Source of the DNA: Brasenia schreberi
Lineage: Eukaryota > Streptophyta > Magnoliopsida > Nymphaeales > Cabombaceae
Length of the DNA: 64,000 bases
Direction of reading: 5' to 3'
Assembly (NCBI GenBank): GCA_036023115.1
Contig: JAYKKT010000086.1
Location: forward strand, 14,585,501 to 14,649,500
This document shows positions 10,546 through 20,632 of this stretch, one piece after another; the stretch's first letter is position 1; every line of letters begins with the position of its first letter. The position numbers were made by a program, and so were the translations under genes. The notes beneath the pieces were generated by a model that was given only the letters and a program-made list of their open reading frames with translations, searched no databases and was not told the DNA's origin.

Positions 10546-13500
10546 ATGATGGAAGACCCCTCCTTAACCAAAAAGCCAAAAAAATAACAAATTTTCAAAA
10601 TCTAAAAACAATTGGAAAAACCTCAAAACCCAAAAATATTGGAAAATTGTGAAAAACCCAAAAAAAGTGTAATTTGTATTACTCCCAATGTCTTTTCTTT
10701 ACAAAAAACCAAAAAAATGGAAAAACTTGAAAATACCAAAAACAAAGTCATGTACATACCAACTTCTGGTAAAAATTTGGAAAAAGCCAAGAAATTTGGA
10801 GAAAAAGTTCTTTACAAAAGGCCCAAAATCTTTAAAACTTGCAAAATTTTCAAAACCAAAACCAGGTGTTTGTGAAAAGCATGCATAACTCCAACTTTCC
10901 TAGGATTCAAAATTCTCGAGAATGATCAAAGCACGGAGGAGGATCCCCTTTTCCCTGAGGAGGATCAAACCTCTGAGCTTTTCGAGTTTTACAAAATCCT
11001 TGACTTAAAAAAACCTTCAAATTCTGTAGGAAGAGATTTTATAGAAATCAACCTAGGGAGTGAGTCAAATCCAAAGCGTATTAAGATAGGCACATGTTTT
11101 CATGAGCATGAAAAAGCATCATTCATTGCATTCCTGAAAGCCTATATAGATGTATTTGCATGGACTTACGAAGACATGCCGAGTCTCGACCCAAAAATTG
11201 TAGAGCATTGTCTTCCCCTAGAACCAGATGCAAAACCTATAAAGCAAAAGCTTAGAAAAATCCATCCGAACGTACACTCTCAAGTGAAAGAGGGTTTAGA
11301 AGATCTTTTAAAAGCTGGATTTATAAAACCCATTGCGTATTCTGATTGGCTTTCAAATATAGTTGTAGTTCAAAAATCTAATGGGAAAATTCGAATTTGC
11401 ATCGATTTCAGAAATCTAAACAAAGCCACTCCAAAAGATAACTTCCCTTTGCCAAACATTGATTTGATAGTTGACAACACTGCAAATCATGAAATGTTTT
11501 CTTTTATGGATGGCTACTCGGGTTATAATCAAATCAAGTTAGCCCCAAGAGATCAGGCTAAAACTACTTTTACCACACCTTGGGGCATATACTATTACAC
11601 AGTTATACCCTTTGGATTGAAAAATGCCGGTGCCACATACCAAAGAGCCATGACTACCATTTCTCACGATAAAATTCATTAGCTCTTAGAAGTATATGTG
11701 GATGATCTCTTGGTGAAATCAAAAACCCGATGCACACACATCGAATCTTTGTAAAAGGTTTTTGAAAGACTGAGGCTTTACAAAGTGAAACTAAACCCTC
11801 AAAAGTGTGTTTTCGGAGTAGAATCTTGTAAGCTTTTAGGTTTTATGGTAAGCCAAAGGGGCATTGAAGTCGACCCCTCTAAGTGTTGATCCATCATAGA
11901 CATGCATCTACCCCCCAACTTAACTCAAATCCGAAGCCTCCAAGGTCGCCTCCAATCGATTAGAAGGTTTATTTCAAACCTCGCAACGAGATGCGAACCT
12001 TTCAACAAGCTTTTGAGAAAAGGAGTGAAGTTTACATGGGACAACGATTGCCAAAAAGCTTTTGAAAGATTAAAAGCGTATTTGGTTAATCCTCCGATTT
12101 TAAAACCTCCAAAGCAAGGAAAACCACTTTTACTTTACATTTCTATGCATATGAATGCATTGGGTGCTTTATTAGCTCAATATGAGGATGATACCCATAA
12201 AGAATATGCCATTTACTACATTTTGAAAATTCTATTGGCATATGAAAGAAATTATCAAGCCATGGAGAAAACGTGCTTGGCCTTGGTATGGGCCTGCCAG
12301 AAATTTAGACACTACTTCCTAGATCATGAGATCTGGATAGTATCTAGGCTTGATCCGATCAAGCACTAATTTGAAAAACCTATCCTCACGGGTAGGCTGG
12401 GTAAATGGCAGTTCCTCTTAATGGAGTATGATTTAAAATTCCACCATCAAACCTCCATTAAGGGGCAAGCCCTAGCTGATTATGTGGCTGAATTTCCCTT
12501 GGAAGATTCATATCCCATACTTGACAAAATGCCCGACTAGGGCATCTTTACAAACGATTTTCAAAACCATGTTTTAGCAAACTGTTTAAACAAAAACCAA
12601 GTATGGAAAATGCACTTTGATGGGGCAAGAAACCAAAGAGAGGTAGGTGCAGGAGTCATCCTCATATCTCCTGAAAAGGGAGAAATCCTCATTGCTATTC
12701 ACCTAGATTTCGAATGTTCCAATAATACAACCGAATATGAAGCACTCATACAAGGCTTGAAAATTTCAAAAAATCTAGGGGCGTCATACATCGAAGTCTT
12801 TCGAGACTCTTTACTTGTCATAAACCATGTCTTGAAAATTTGGTAAGTTAAAAATGAAAAACTCCTTCCATACCACGAATTGGCCGCCAAACTGGTCGAT
12901 TCCTTCAAATCATGCACACTCACACACGTAGGAAGAGAGGACAATGGCATAGCAGATGCCCTCTCATCCTTAGGGTCGGCCCTAAGGGTCGATCCTACCT
13001 TGGGAACCCGATCCTTAGAAATATGGCACTCACCCACTCCATCCATCCATGATTTGGAGATTTGCCAAAACAACTAAAATTCCACTGAAAAACCTTAGTT
13101 TCAAGACATTAAAAACTTCTTAGAAAACGGAGGATTTTCAGAATTAGCTTATTCTAGAGACAAAGCTTTCATTCGAAAGATTTCAACCCGATACGTGATG
13201 TTGTGAGGGATTCTTTACAAAAAGAGTTTTAGCAGCATCTTATTGAGGTGTGTAGATCTTGAGGAGGCTAGGATTATAATGCATGAATTCCACGATGGAG
13301 AATGTGGAGGGCATGTCAATGCAAACATGATGGCTATGAAAATACTTAGAGCTGGTTATTTTTGGTTCACTCTAAAGCAAGATTGTCATGATCATGTTAG
13401 GAAATGTCACCCATGTCAAGTGCATGGACATGCCATTCATATTCCATCATCAACCTTGCATTCCATTGTCAGCCCATGGCCCTTCACCATGTGGGCGTTT

Positions 13501-14342
13501 GACATCGTAGGACCAATCTCCCCAAATGCATCAAATGGACATATGTTCATCCTAGCAACCACCGAATATTTTTCTAAATGGGTTGAAGCCACCTCCCTCA
13601 CTAATGTATAGGGGCAACATGTAGTGGCATTCATTAAAAAGAATATCTTGGCTCGATTTGGAGTTCCAAGAGACCTAGTGTCTGATAATGGCACCCCTTT
13701 CAAGAATGAGAGGATGGAAAAGTTATGTAACACCTATGGCATAACTCATCACTTCTCATCACCCTACTACCCTCAAGGCAACGGCCAAGCCGAAGCCACC
13801 AACAAGACTCTCATAAGCATCATTGAGAAACCATAGAGAAGGGTAGGACATGGCATGAGAAGCTCGACGAAGCCTTATGGGCTTATAGGACTTCCATCCG
13901 AACTCCCACAAATGCCACACCATTTGAGTTGGTCTATGGTACAAACGCCATTCTCCCCATTCATACCAAATTACATTCATTCCATACATCACTTGCACTT
14001 AACCTCCCCCTAGAGGCTTTTCAGCATGCTAGAATGGTCGAGCTTGATTTGTTAGATGAAAGAAGGCCCCTTGCTATGGATCATGCACATGCATACTGGC
14101 AAAGGATAGCCTGATATTATGAAAAGCATATGAAGCCTCGCCACTTCAAAGTGGGAGACCTTGTATTGAAAATCATCCACCATCGTGGCCCACGTCCACT
14201 CAGAAAGTGGCGGCCCAAGTGGGATGGTCCTTACATTGTATGTGGAACCACCACGAATAATGCATATTGGTTAATCGATGTTGAGGATATGAATTTAGCA
14301 GACCCTATGAACACCCAATATTTGAAAAAATACCATGTGTAG
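10546..14342 (+). pseudogene. Broken pol (RT-RNase H-aRNH-integrase) of element A
   Basis: Pol starts at ATGATGGAAGA just after TTTCTTTGTAGGT, as in element I. Domains are in normal order: Lys-rich N-terminus (10612-10890), RT (about 11176-11760, motifs RICIDFRNLNK and FMDGYSGYNQI; YVDD at about 11692), Ty3-type RNase H (11900-12480), archaeal-type RNase H (12610-12990), integrase zinc finger (13260-13420), integrase core and C-terminus ending KKYHV at 14342. In-frame stops occur near 10590, 11680, 11752, 11886, 12367, 12538, 12844, 13075 and 13609, with a frameshift near 13832. The closest relative here is the intact pol of B. Confidence 0.9.
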
Positions 14343-15486
14343 TGTCTAAGTTGAATACCCTTATGAAAATGTTTTGAGGGAATCTCCTTTGAAACTTCGT
14401 GAATGAGGATCAAAGTGGATCGTGTGACCCTGAATGAGGGAATCGATGCTTGTGAAAAAGCAGAGTTTTCAAAAATTGATGGGTTACATTTCAAAAGTCT
14501 TCATCTTACAAAGGAAGGCCTTGTTCAATATAGCAAAATACTTGCAGTAGTACATGCTATTTCAAAATAGGCTGATCTAGGATGAATCGAGTAAATTATT
14601 GGGATAAGTCTTTCCCCTCTTCTTTTCTCTTCCCCAAAAGGAAAATTTGGTAAAAAGCAAAAAAAAGGGAAATCCCTCAAAAAAAGTCTCTTTTCAAAGG
14701 AAAGCAGAATTGCAAAGAAAAATTGTTCTTCGATTGAAAAGGAAAAGAGGGAAACAAAAAGAAAATCCTCCCAAAGGGAGGCCCTCTATGAGAGAAAAAG
14801 AAAAAAAAATTGCCAAAAAGCTCAAAAGAGCAAAATTTTCCACCTCTTTTCCTCAAACCACGGGACGCTTCAAAAGAGACCGTGGTAACTCTTTCCCCTA
14901 TCCCTACGATTTATCCCAAGTGAAGAAAGATTCATTTCAAGGAGTCCTAAAGTAAAAATAGGATCTGCTTACTTGAATCTCATTTTGTTTGAGAATTAGA
15001 CGTTGTTGGGTAAGGCGTAGAAATTTTGAAATGCTTTCTGATTTCCTTATAAAACCTCCGCTAGAGTAGTGAGTGTCAAGACTCAAGTAAAGAGAAATGC
15101 AAGAAGTTGAAAATCCTTGTGATTAAAGCTAAAAGAGTTTTCCTTCTCTCAAAATCGAATTGAGAAAAACCCCGAACATCGAGCAACATAAGACCAGCTC
15201 ACTTGGTGCAACCGGTCTTCATAAGCCTCCCAAGCTCAACCATTGCATAATTCAGGTCTCTAGAAAATCATTTTTCTAGCATATCATCCATGTCATTCAC
15301 TCATACGTGCACACATGATCGTCAAATGCATGATCCCAATTAGGACTAGAACCGCATTAGGAGAAGTCCCCTTTGGCGAAAATCCCCTCTTACCGGGCAT
15401 AAGGAAAAAGTTTTTCAAAGCAAAAAAGGGTGTTGTCTTCTTTGCCATTATCCAAATAAATTTGGATAATGCCAAAGAGGGGCCTA
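14343..15486 (+). other. Element A 3' non-coding region with conserved structures and PPT
   Basis: There is no long ORF; a 102-codon Lys-rich frame at 14647-14955 is a by-product of AAAAG-rich sequence. Three items are conserved in the equivalent region of B, C, H and I. One is an inverted repeat CCACGG (14858-14863)/CCGTGG (14880-14885) around GCTTCAAAAG. The second is ATTTTGTTTGAGAATTAGAC near 14984. The third is an 18-bp-arm palindrome at 15440-15477 that runs into the purine tract AAAGAGGGG (15474-15482) just before the LTR. Confidence 0.65.
15471..15486 (+). other. Polypurine tract, element A
   Basis: GCCAAAGAGGGGCCTA directly precedes the LTR start TGTAAACACC at 15487. It is the expected plus-strand primer site. 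Confidence 0.75.
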
Positions 15487-16106
15487 TGTAAACACCCCAA
15501 AATAAGATTATTTTCAAACAAAACACCTTATTTTCAAAAACCATTTTCAAACCAATTTTAAACTTTCAAAACCCCGGAGTTGCAAAGTTTTAAACTTTTG
15601 TCTAAAAATCCTTCAAAATAAAGGTTCTTAGACCCAGGCCAGAACCCAAATTTGGTAAAGCAGCTGAATCAAGCAGGTGAAGCCTGATAAAAAAACAGCT
15701 CTAGAACAGGTTAAAAAGCAAAAGTTCAGCCCGACCGGATGAAAATAGGGCCAAAAAGCAAAATGAGCATATAGGTCAGAAGTAGATTTTAGCCCCAGAA
15801 TGTGAAATACAGAGCCAAAACACCGATAAAGCTGTCAAAAATCAGAAATCAGACAAAACAAAGTTCGGAAGGTGAGAAGATGGTCAGACAAGAAGACTAG
15901 GAAAAACCCAGCCCAAAACAAAGAGCTGAGGAAGCTAGGGCCCGTTCAAAATCGCCTGTCTCAAAACACCAAGAAGGACTAAAGAAAAAAGATTTTGGAT
16001 TGGATCTAGATATAAATATCCAGATCCAAACCCAAATAGTGTTTGGATCGGATTTAGATCTCAAAACCCAAATCCAAGATCCAAACCTAAGACCCACCCC
16101 TTGGCC

Positions 16107-16116
16107 TATAAATAAG
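16107..16116 (+). promoter_or_regulatory. LTR promoter TATA box, element A
   Basis: TATAAATAAG lies between CCCCTTGGCC on the left and GACTAAGGGG on the right, an imperfect inverted repeat. The perfect version is in LTR G. Confidence 0.7.
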
Positions 16117-17378
16117 ACTAAGGGGGGGTGAAAAAGTTCACGTGAACTTGCTTGGGAGCATTGGGAAGAGAGAGAGAGTGGGTGCAAAAGTCAACATAGG
16201 TGGGCTTTAGCCATGTGGGCTCAACCAAGGGTGAGGTGGGTTCAAGCCTTGTGACCTTGACCTAGCCTAGGGCTGCAAAAAGGTGGAGTTGACCAAGACG
16301 TGGGCTGCAACCATGGAGGCTCGAGGTGGACCTAGCTTGGGCTGCATGAGATGGACCGGCTCCAAGAGGTAAGTCCCTAAACCTAGCCCACTTCACCTAA
16401 CCGACCTAACCCATCTACCATTAAACCTAACCCTAACTAGCCCTAAACCGACTCCACCTAACTAGCCACAAACTACCCTAAACTGACCTCACCTAAAACC
16501 CTAACTAGCCCTAAATCGACTCCACCTAAACCACCCTAAACTAACCGCACCTAGCACCTAACCTAGCCACCCTACCACCGACTCCACTTGACCCAACCCC
16601 TCACCATTAACCTAACCCATATACTGCCTAAACCTACCACCGACTCCCCAGCCTGCACCCTTGCTCTGCCCCATGCCGCGCCCCAGCCTGCACCCTTGCT
16701 GCTCCCCGGCCTGCACCCCTACCGCGCCTCACCTCACCTGCACTCCCCCCCTAGCCTGCACAAAACCCCATGGCCAGCGCCCCAACAGCGCCCCAACAAC
16801 GCCCCAACCTGCCGCACCCCTACTGCGCCCCGACTTGCACCCTTGCCGCACCCCTGCCACACCTCAACCTCACCTGCGCCCTTGCCGTGCCCCTGCTATG
16901 CCCTAGCCTGCATAAAACCTGGCCTGCGCCCTTGTTGCGCCCTTGTCGCACCCCTACTACGCCCCAGTTGTGCCCTAACCTGCACCTTAGGACCTACCGT
17001 GGTTCGAGCCACCTTTGGCTCGACCTACTCCCTCTAAATCCTAACCAAGCTACGTGCTACCCGCACCTAGCTCATTCCCATTTTCCTAAACCAAAGCCTA
17101 GACCCAGCTAGGACTAGACCCACCATATCCTAAACCTAACCAAGACACCTTGGCCGAACCCAGCCAAGACTAAGCCCAAACCCACTTGGCTACACCCAAG
17201 TGAATCCACACCCAAGCCTCACATCGGAACCCCGCTAAAGGGACTTACCTTGCAGTTGCAAAGAAGGATAGACCCGAGTGACTCGAGAGGCAAAATCGAA
17301 CACTTGTAAGTGCCATTTACATTCGGTTTTACATTACTTATTTAAAGTAAATTCAATTCAGAACGGGGTTGTAATAAT

Positions 17379-17383
17379 GGAGC
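17379..17383. other. Target site duplication, left copy (element B)
   Basis: GGAGC abuts the LTR edge at 17384. The second copy is at 31770-31774. Five bases is the normal Ty3-integrase duplication. Confidence 0.9.
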
Positions 17384-17472
17384 TGTAGACGCGCGAAAAT
17401 CCCCGCCTCTTCGTCCCTTCCGGGGGCTTGGAGTGGATCTTCCCGTGCGTCTAAGGCCTATGTATACAAATA

Positions 17473-17601
17473 GGGCGTGCCAGCTAGCTTACTTAAGCTA
17501 GCGAAGATATTTTTAACACTGACTTCTAAACGTGGCGACTGTGAGCAAGTAAGCTCTTGTCGTCGCAGACCTTCTTGCACCGATGCGCAAGGGTCAGTCT
17601 G
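17473..17601 (-). other. U5 three-hairpin module and PBS-like copy, element B
   Basis: Given in + strand coordinates. Hairpin 1 has CAGAC (17566-17570) with GTCTG (17597-17601), and CTTGC (17574-17578) with GCAAG (17587-17591). Hairpin 2 has GCGAC (17535-17539) with GTCGC (17562-17566). Hairpin 3 has GCTAGCTTA (17483-17491) with TAAGCTAGC (17494-17502). GGGCGTGCCA (17473-17482) is the complement of the first ten bases of the PBS. Confidence 0.65.
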
Positions 17602-17894
17602 TACGTTTTGCAAAAATTGAGTTTTGGAGAGAAAGTCTATGAAGCGGTTCGAGGTGTCTATTTCGGGTCTTTAAGATGCGATTGCATGTTTTAGATTACG
17701 TGGATTTGCACGTGCCTAAGTCTTTTCTTTTATCCCTTTTCGGGCCACCTAGTTTGTGTGTTATGAACACTCCACTACATGGGCGAATTCGAGCGGGGCT
17801 TGCTTTGATGCAATATGCGTCCTACCTCGTGGTATGGCGTAGATGCAATGCAAACTCACGCTACTCCAAAGGGAAAACCCGAAATGTAAAGACA

Positions 17895-17977
17895 ATACTG
17901 AAGGGAAATAGCAGAAGGGAAATAACCGAAGGGAAATAACCTAAGGGAAATAACCGAAGGGAAATAACCGAAGGGAA
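17895..17977. repeat. 15-bp tandem repeat in B LTR
   Basis: Five to six copies of GAAGGGAAATAACCG with small variants. The copy at 29080-29165 in the other LTR is the same length. Confidence 0.8.
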
Positions 17978-17989
17978 ATATGTATATAG

Positions 17990-18420
17990 CTTATGTATAT
18001 GAGCCCTTACTCGGGTCTTGCAAATAAGAGCGAAGGCTCAATGTGGGTGCGTGCTTGAATTAAAAGACTTACACACACGACATGAAATTAAACCCAAATA
18101 TAAATTGCAGTATGGCCTTGACTAAGGTCTTGGGAGTAAGAGCGAAGGCTCAATGTGTGTGAGAGTGCTTGAATTGAAGTACTACACACACGACATAAAT
18201 GAAACCCAAATATAACTGCAATAAGGCCTTTACTAAGGTCTTGGGAGTAAGAGCGAAGGCTCAATGTGTGTGAAAGTGCTTGAATTGAAAGACTTACTCA
18301 CACGACAAGAAATGAAACCCAAATAGTATAGGTCGGCCCTTACTTGGGTCTTTCAAATAAGAGCGAAAGCTCAATGTGTGTGAGAGTGCTTGAATTGAAA
18401 GACAACGCACCCAACTTAAA
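17990..18420 (-). repeat. About 115-bp tandem repeats in B LTR carrying GAGC hairpins
   Basis: Four imperfect units, each with AAGAGCGAAGGCTCAATGTG, then an ACACACGAC block and an AAACCCAAATATAA block. In sense orientation each unit has a TTGAGCC...GCTCTTA hairpin. Units differ from each other more than the two LTRs do, so the array predates this insertion. Confidence 0.75.
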
Positions 18421-19369
18421 CAAAACCCTTCGAAAATGAAAGTATATATGTACACTTATGTATTAGGGGCTGATTAGGCCCGTGTGTGTTCAAAATCGTG
18501 CACGGCTAAGAGAGTGCACGTGTGTGGTTGTGCCAAGCCACGTTATTACAAGCGGGGGGAGACTATGCTCCGTTATTACAACCCCGTATCAAATTGAATC
18601 TCAAGCAAGTGTACGACTAAAGACCGAGTTTAGACACTTACGAGTAGCTGGTCCGTAGAGGTCTTGCTTGAGCGTGGACTTGGCCTTGGGCTGCAAACAG
18701 GAGCTCCGCGAAGGTAGGTGATCAAGGGTGCTGGCCGGCTGCAAGTGGGGCGCGGGATAGATGCCTCGAAGGGGGCCGGTGGCAAGTAGATGGCGCCTCC
18801 AAGTAGGGGGTTTAAAGTGGCTGAATAAGTGGGTTCTTAGGGTCACTAGGGGAGTTGAGAGTTTAGGGAAACTGGACCTAGAAGGTGAGCTGGTGGGAAG
18901 GTCGAGTAGGACACCTAGGGGAAGGCCGAATGGGAGATGATGGCTAGGTAGTGGCCAGCAACTTGGGTTATACTAGGTTCGACTAGGTTAAAGTGGTGGC
19001 GGCAAAGGGGCTGAGATGAAGGTAGGATGGGTGGCTAAGAGTGGAGAGGTGGAAGAGAGGGGCTTTGAGGGAGTTTGGGGTACTTACCGAATGGGGAGAG
19101 GTGGCGGATGAAGTGGGAAGCAGGCGGGCAGGTGGCTGTTGGCCGGTTCGGTTGGGTGGAGGTGATGGCGTCCGGCTGAGGGCTGATAGTGGTGGATGGA
19201 AGAGGGAAGGTGGCGGAGCAGGTGGCGGCTGGTGGAGCAGAGGGAGCAGGCGGAGAGTGGAGAAGGCGGGCAGTGGAACAGGTGGAGTCGGCTGGGCTGA
19301 GGTGAGGGCTCCCACTTAGAAAACCCGCCCACAAGGAAGGGGGCTTAAATAGGGGATGGGTAGGTCGGT

Positions 19370-19760
19370 TAGGGCTGGGCTGTGGGTAGTGGTTAGGTGG
19401 TTTAGGTAGGGTGGTATGTAGATAAGGTGGGCTGGAAGGGGTTGGGCCAGATATTTTAAAACTAGGGGTTTGGGTAAATCGTGGGCTAAGGGTGGTTTAG
19501 GGGTTTAGGGCTAGGTTAGGTGGTTGGGTTTTAGGGTGAGGTTTAGTGAGCTAGGTTAGGTGATTAGGCTAGGTTTAGGCTAGGATTAGGGAAATTAATC
19601 TAGGTTTAGGGAAGGATTAGGGAAGTGGGTTAGGTGATTAGGTTAGGATTAAGATGGGATTAGGGAAGTGGGTTAGGTGATTAGGTTCAGATTAGGGGTG
19701 GATTAGGGGTTTAGGCTAAGTTTAGGCATTTTGGGCTAGGTTTAGGTGAAGGAGCTCCCT
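19370..19760 (-). repeat. TTTAGGG/CTAACC-like low-complexity leader in B LTR
   Basis: The + strand reads as degenerate TTTAGGG, GATTAGG and GGTTAGG units. In the sense direction this gives CCTAA and AAACCC-type motifs resembling plant telo-boxes. It lies downstream of the TATA-like box, so it would be transcribed. The period is irregular, so it is not a true telomeric array. Confidence 0.6.
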
Positions 19761-19975
19761 TAGCATGGCCCATAGACCTTGATCACCCCATGTTGGTGCA
19801 GCCCTAGGTTAGGTTTTAGCAAATTACAAGCTTAAACCCACTCAATTAGGCTAACCCACATGATTTAACCCAAACTTGACACACAAGTCAAGCTTAATAC
19901 AACACTCTTGATATTTTTCAACCCCACTCTCTCTCATGCCCAATATCCCACGTGAAACTCAAGTGGGCCCCACCT

Positions 19976-19984
19976 CCATTTATG
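19976..19984 (-). promoter_or_regulatory. TATA-like box in B 3' LTR
   Basis: CATAAATGG in sense orientation, at the place where other LTRs have TATAAATAG. CACCT (19971-19975) and AGGTG flank it as an inverted pair. The active promoter copy is at 31160-31168 in the 5' LTR. Confidence 0.5.
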
Positions 19985-20585
19985 AGAAGGTGATGTGGGC
20001 CATGGATATGGATATTGGATTGGATCTCTGGATCCAAATCCAAATCCAAGTCCACATATGGGTTTGGATTGGGATCTGGATATATATGGTCCAGATCCAA
20101 TCCAAACTGAACTCTGACTCCTTCGAGCTGGGTTCGAAACGGACGATTCGTGCGGGGCCTGACAGCATCAGTACTCCGTCTGCGTTGGGTCTTCGCCAAC
20201 ATGGTCGTCCGCCTCCGTTTCTGCCTTCCGGAGATGACTTCAAATGCTATTTTGGTAAGAACAGGGTCTTGGACGTTCGAGATCCTGGGGTGTGAATCAG
20301 ATACAAGAGTTGTTGCGCCGGGCTTGACGTGTGCTCCGGTTCCGGGCTCTTCTTGGCTCTCCTGGTCCTGTCTTGATCGGGCCAAGCCACTTCGGGGTTT
20401 CAAAACATGTTTTAAAAGGGTTTTCAAAAACTATATCATATGTTTTTTGAAAGATAAAGTTTAAAACATATATACAGGGTTGTTTGGAAGGCTCCTGGGT
20501 TTCCAAACTCAAAATGGCCCTTTGGGGGCTGCTTGTATAAAACCAGATTTGTTTAAGAAATTCGTGGGATTTCGGGGTGTTTACA

Positions 20586-20632
20586 GATGCCCCTCTTTGG
20601 CCTTGTCCAAATCGATTTGGATAAGGGCAAAG
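20586..20632 (-). other. PPT and pre-PPT palindrome, element B
   Basis: In sense orientation the purine tract CCAAAGAGGGGC precedes the LTR edge. It is the 3' side of an inverted repeat whose centre is CCAAAT-CG-ATTTGG (20606-20619). The arms extend outward to CTTTG/CAAAG (20595-20632), with one A/C mismatch and one C/C mismatch. Confidence 0.7.

Larger units (their letters stand above)
15487..17383 (+). repeat. Element A 3' LTR, left part (continues at 31775-31803)
   Basis: Starts TGTAAACACCCC. It contains the GGATCC/AAATCC block (15990-16080), a TATA box at 16107, CACGTGAA, a long CTAACC/CCTGCACC-rich leader (16370-17000), and the GGGGTTGTAATAATGGAGC block where B is inserted. Proline-rich ORFs at 16588-17111 come from this low-complexity leader and are not genes. 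Joining 17383 to 31775 restores the sequence seen uninterrupted at 1310-1350. Confidence 0.85.
17384..20585 (-). repeat. Element B 3' LTR
   Basis: In sense orientation it runs from TGTAAACACC (at 20585) to GCGCGTCTACA (at 17384). From sense 5' to 3' it holds GGATCC/AAATCC repeats (20030-20100), a TATA-like box (19976-19984), a TTTAGGG/CTAACC-rich leader (19370-19760), a GTAATAA-GGAG-CTCC block (18548-18596), 110-bp tandem repeats (17990-18420) and the U5 module (17473-17601). The many GC-rich ORFs at 18600-19335 lie in this leader and are not genes. Confidence 0.95.

Noticed and set aside
16588..17111. Overlapping + strand ORFs of 81-149 codons rich in Pro, Cys and His
   Set aside because: They lie in the CCTGCACC/CTAACC-rich LTR leader, overlap in several frames and have no domain. 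They are low-complexity by-products.
19370..19760. Interstitial telomere array
   Set aside because: The TTTAGGG-like units are irregular, mixed with GATTAGG and GGTTAGG, and are repeated in each LTR copy, so this is LTR leader sequence.
18601..20464. Many ORFs of 80-170 codons on both strands in the B LTRs (repeated at 29786-31648)
   Set aside because: They are identical in both LTRs, overlap in three or more frames, and follow GC-rich leader composition. No conserved protein feature is visible.
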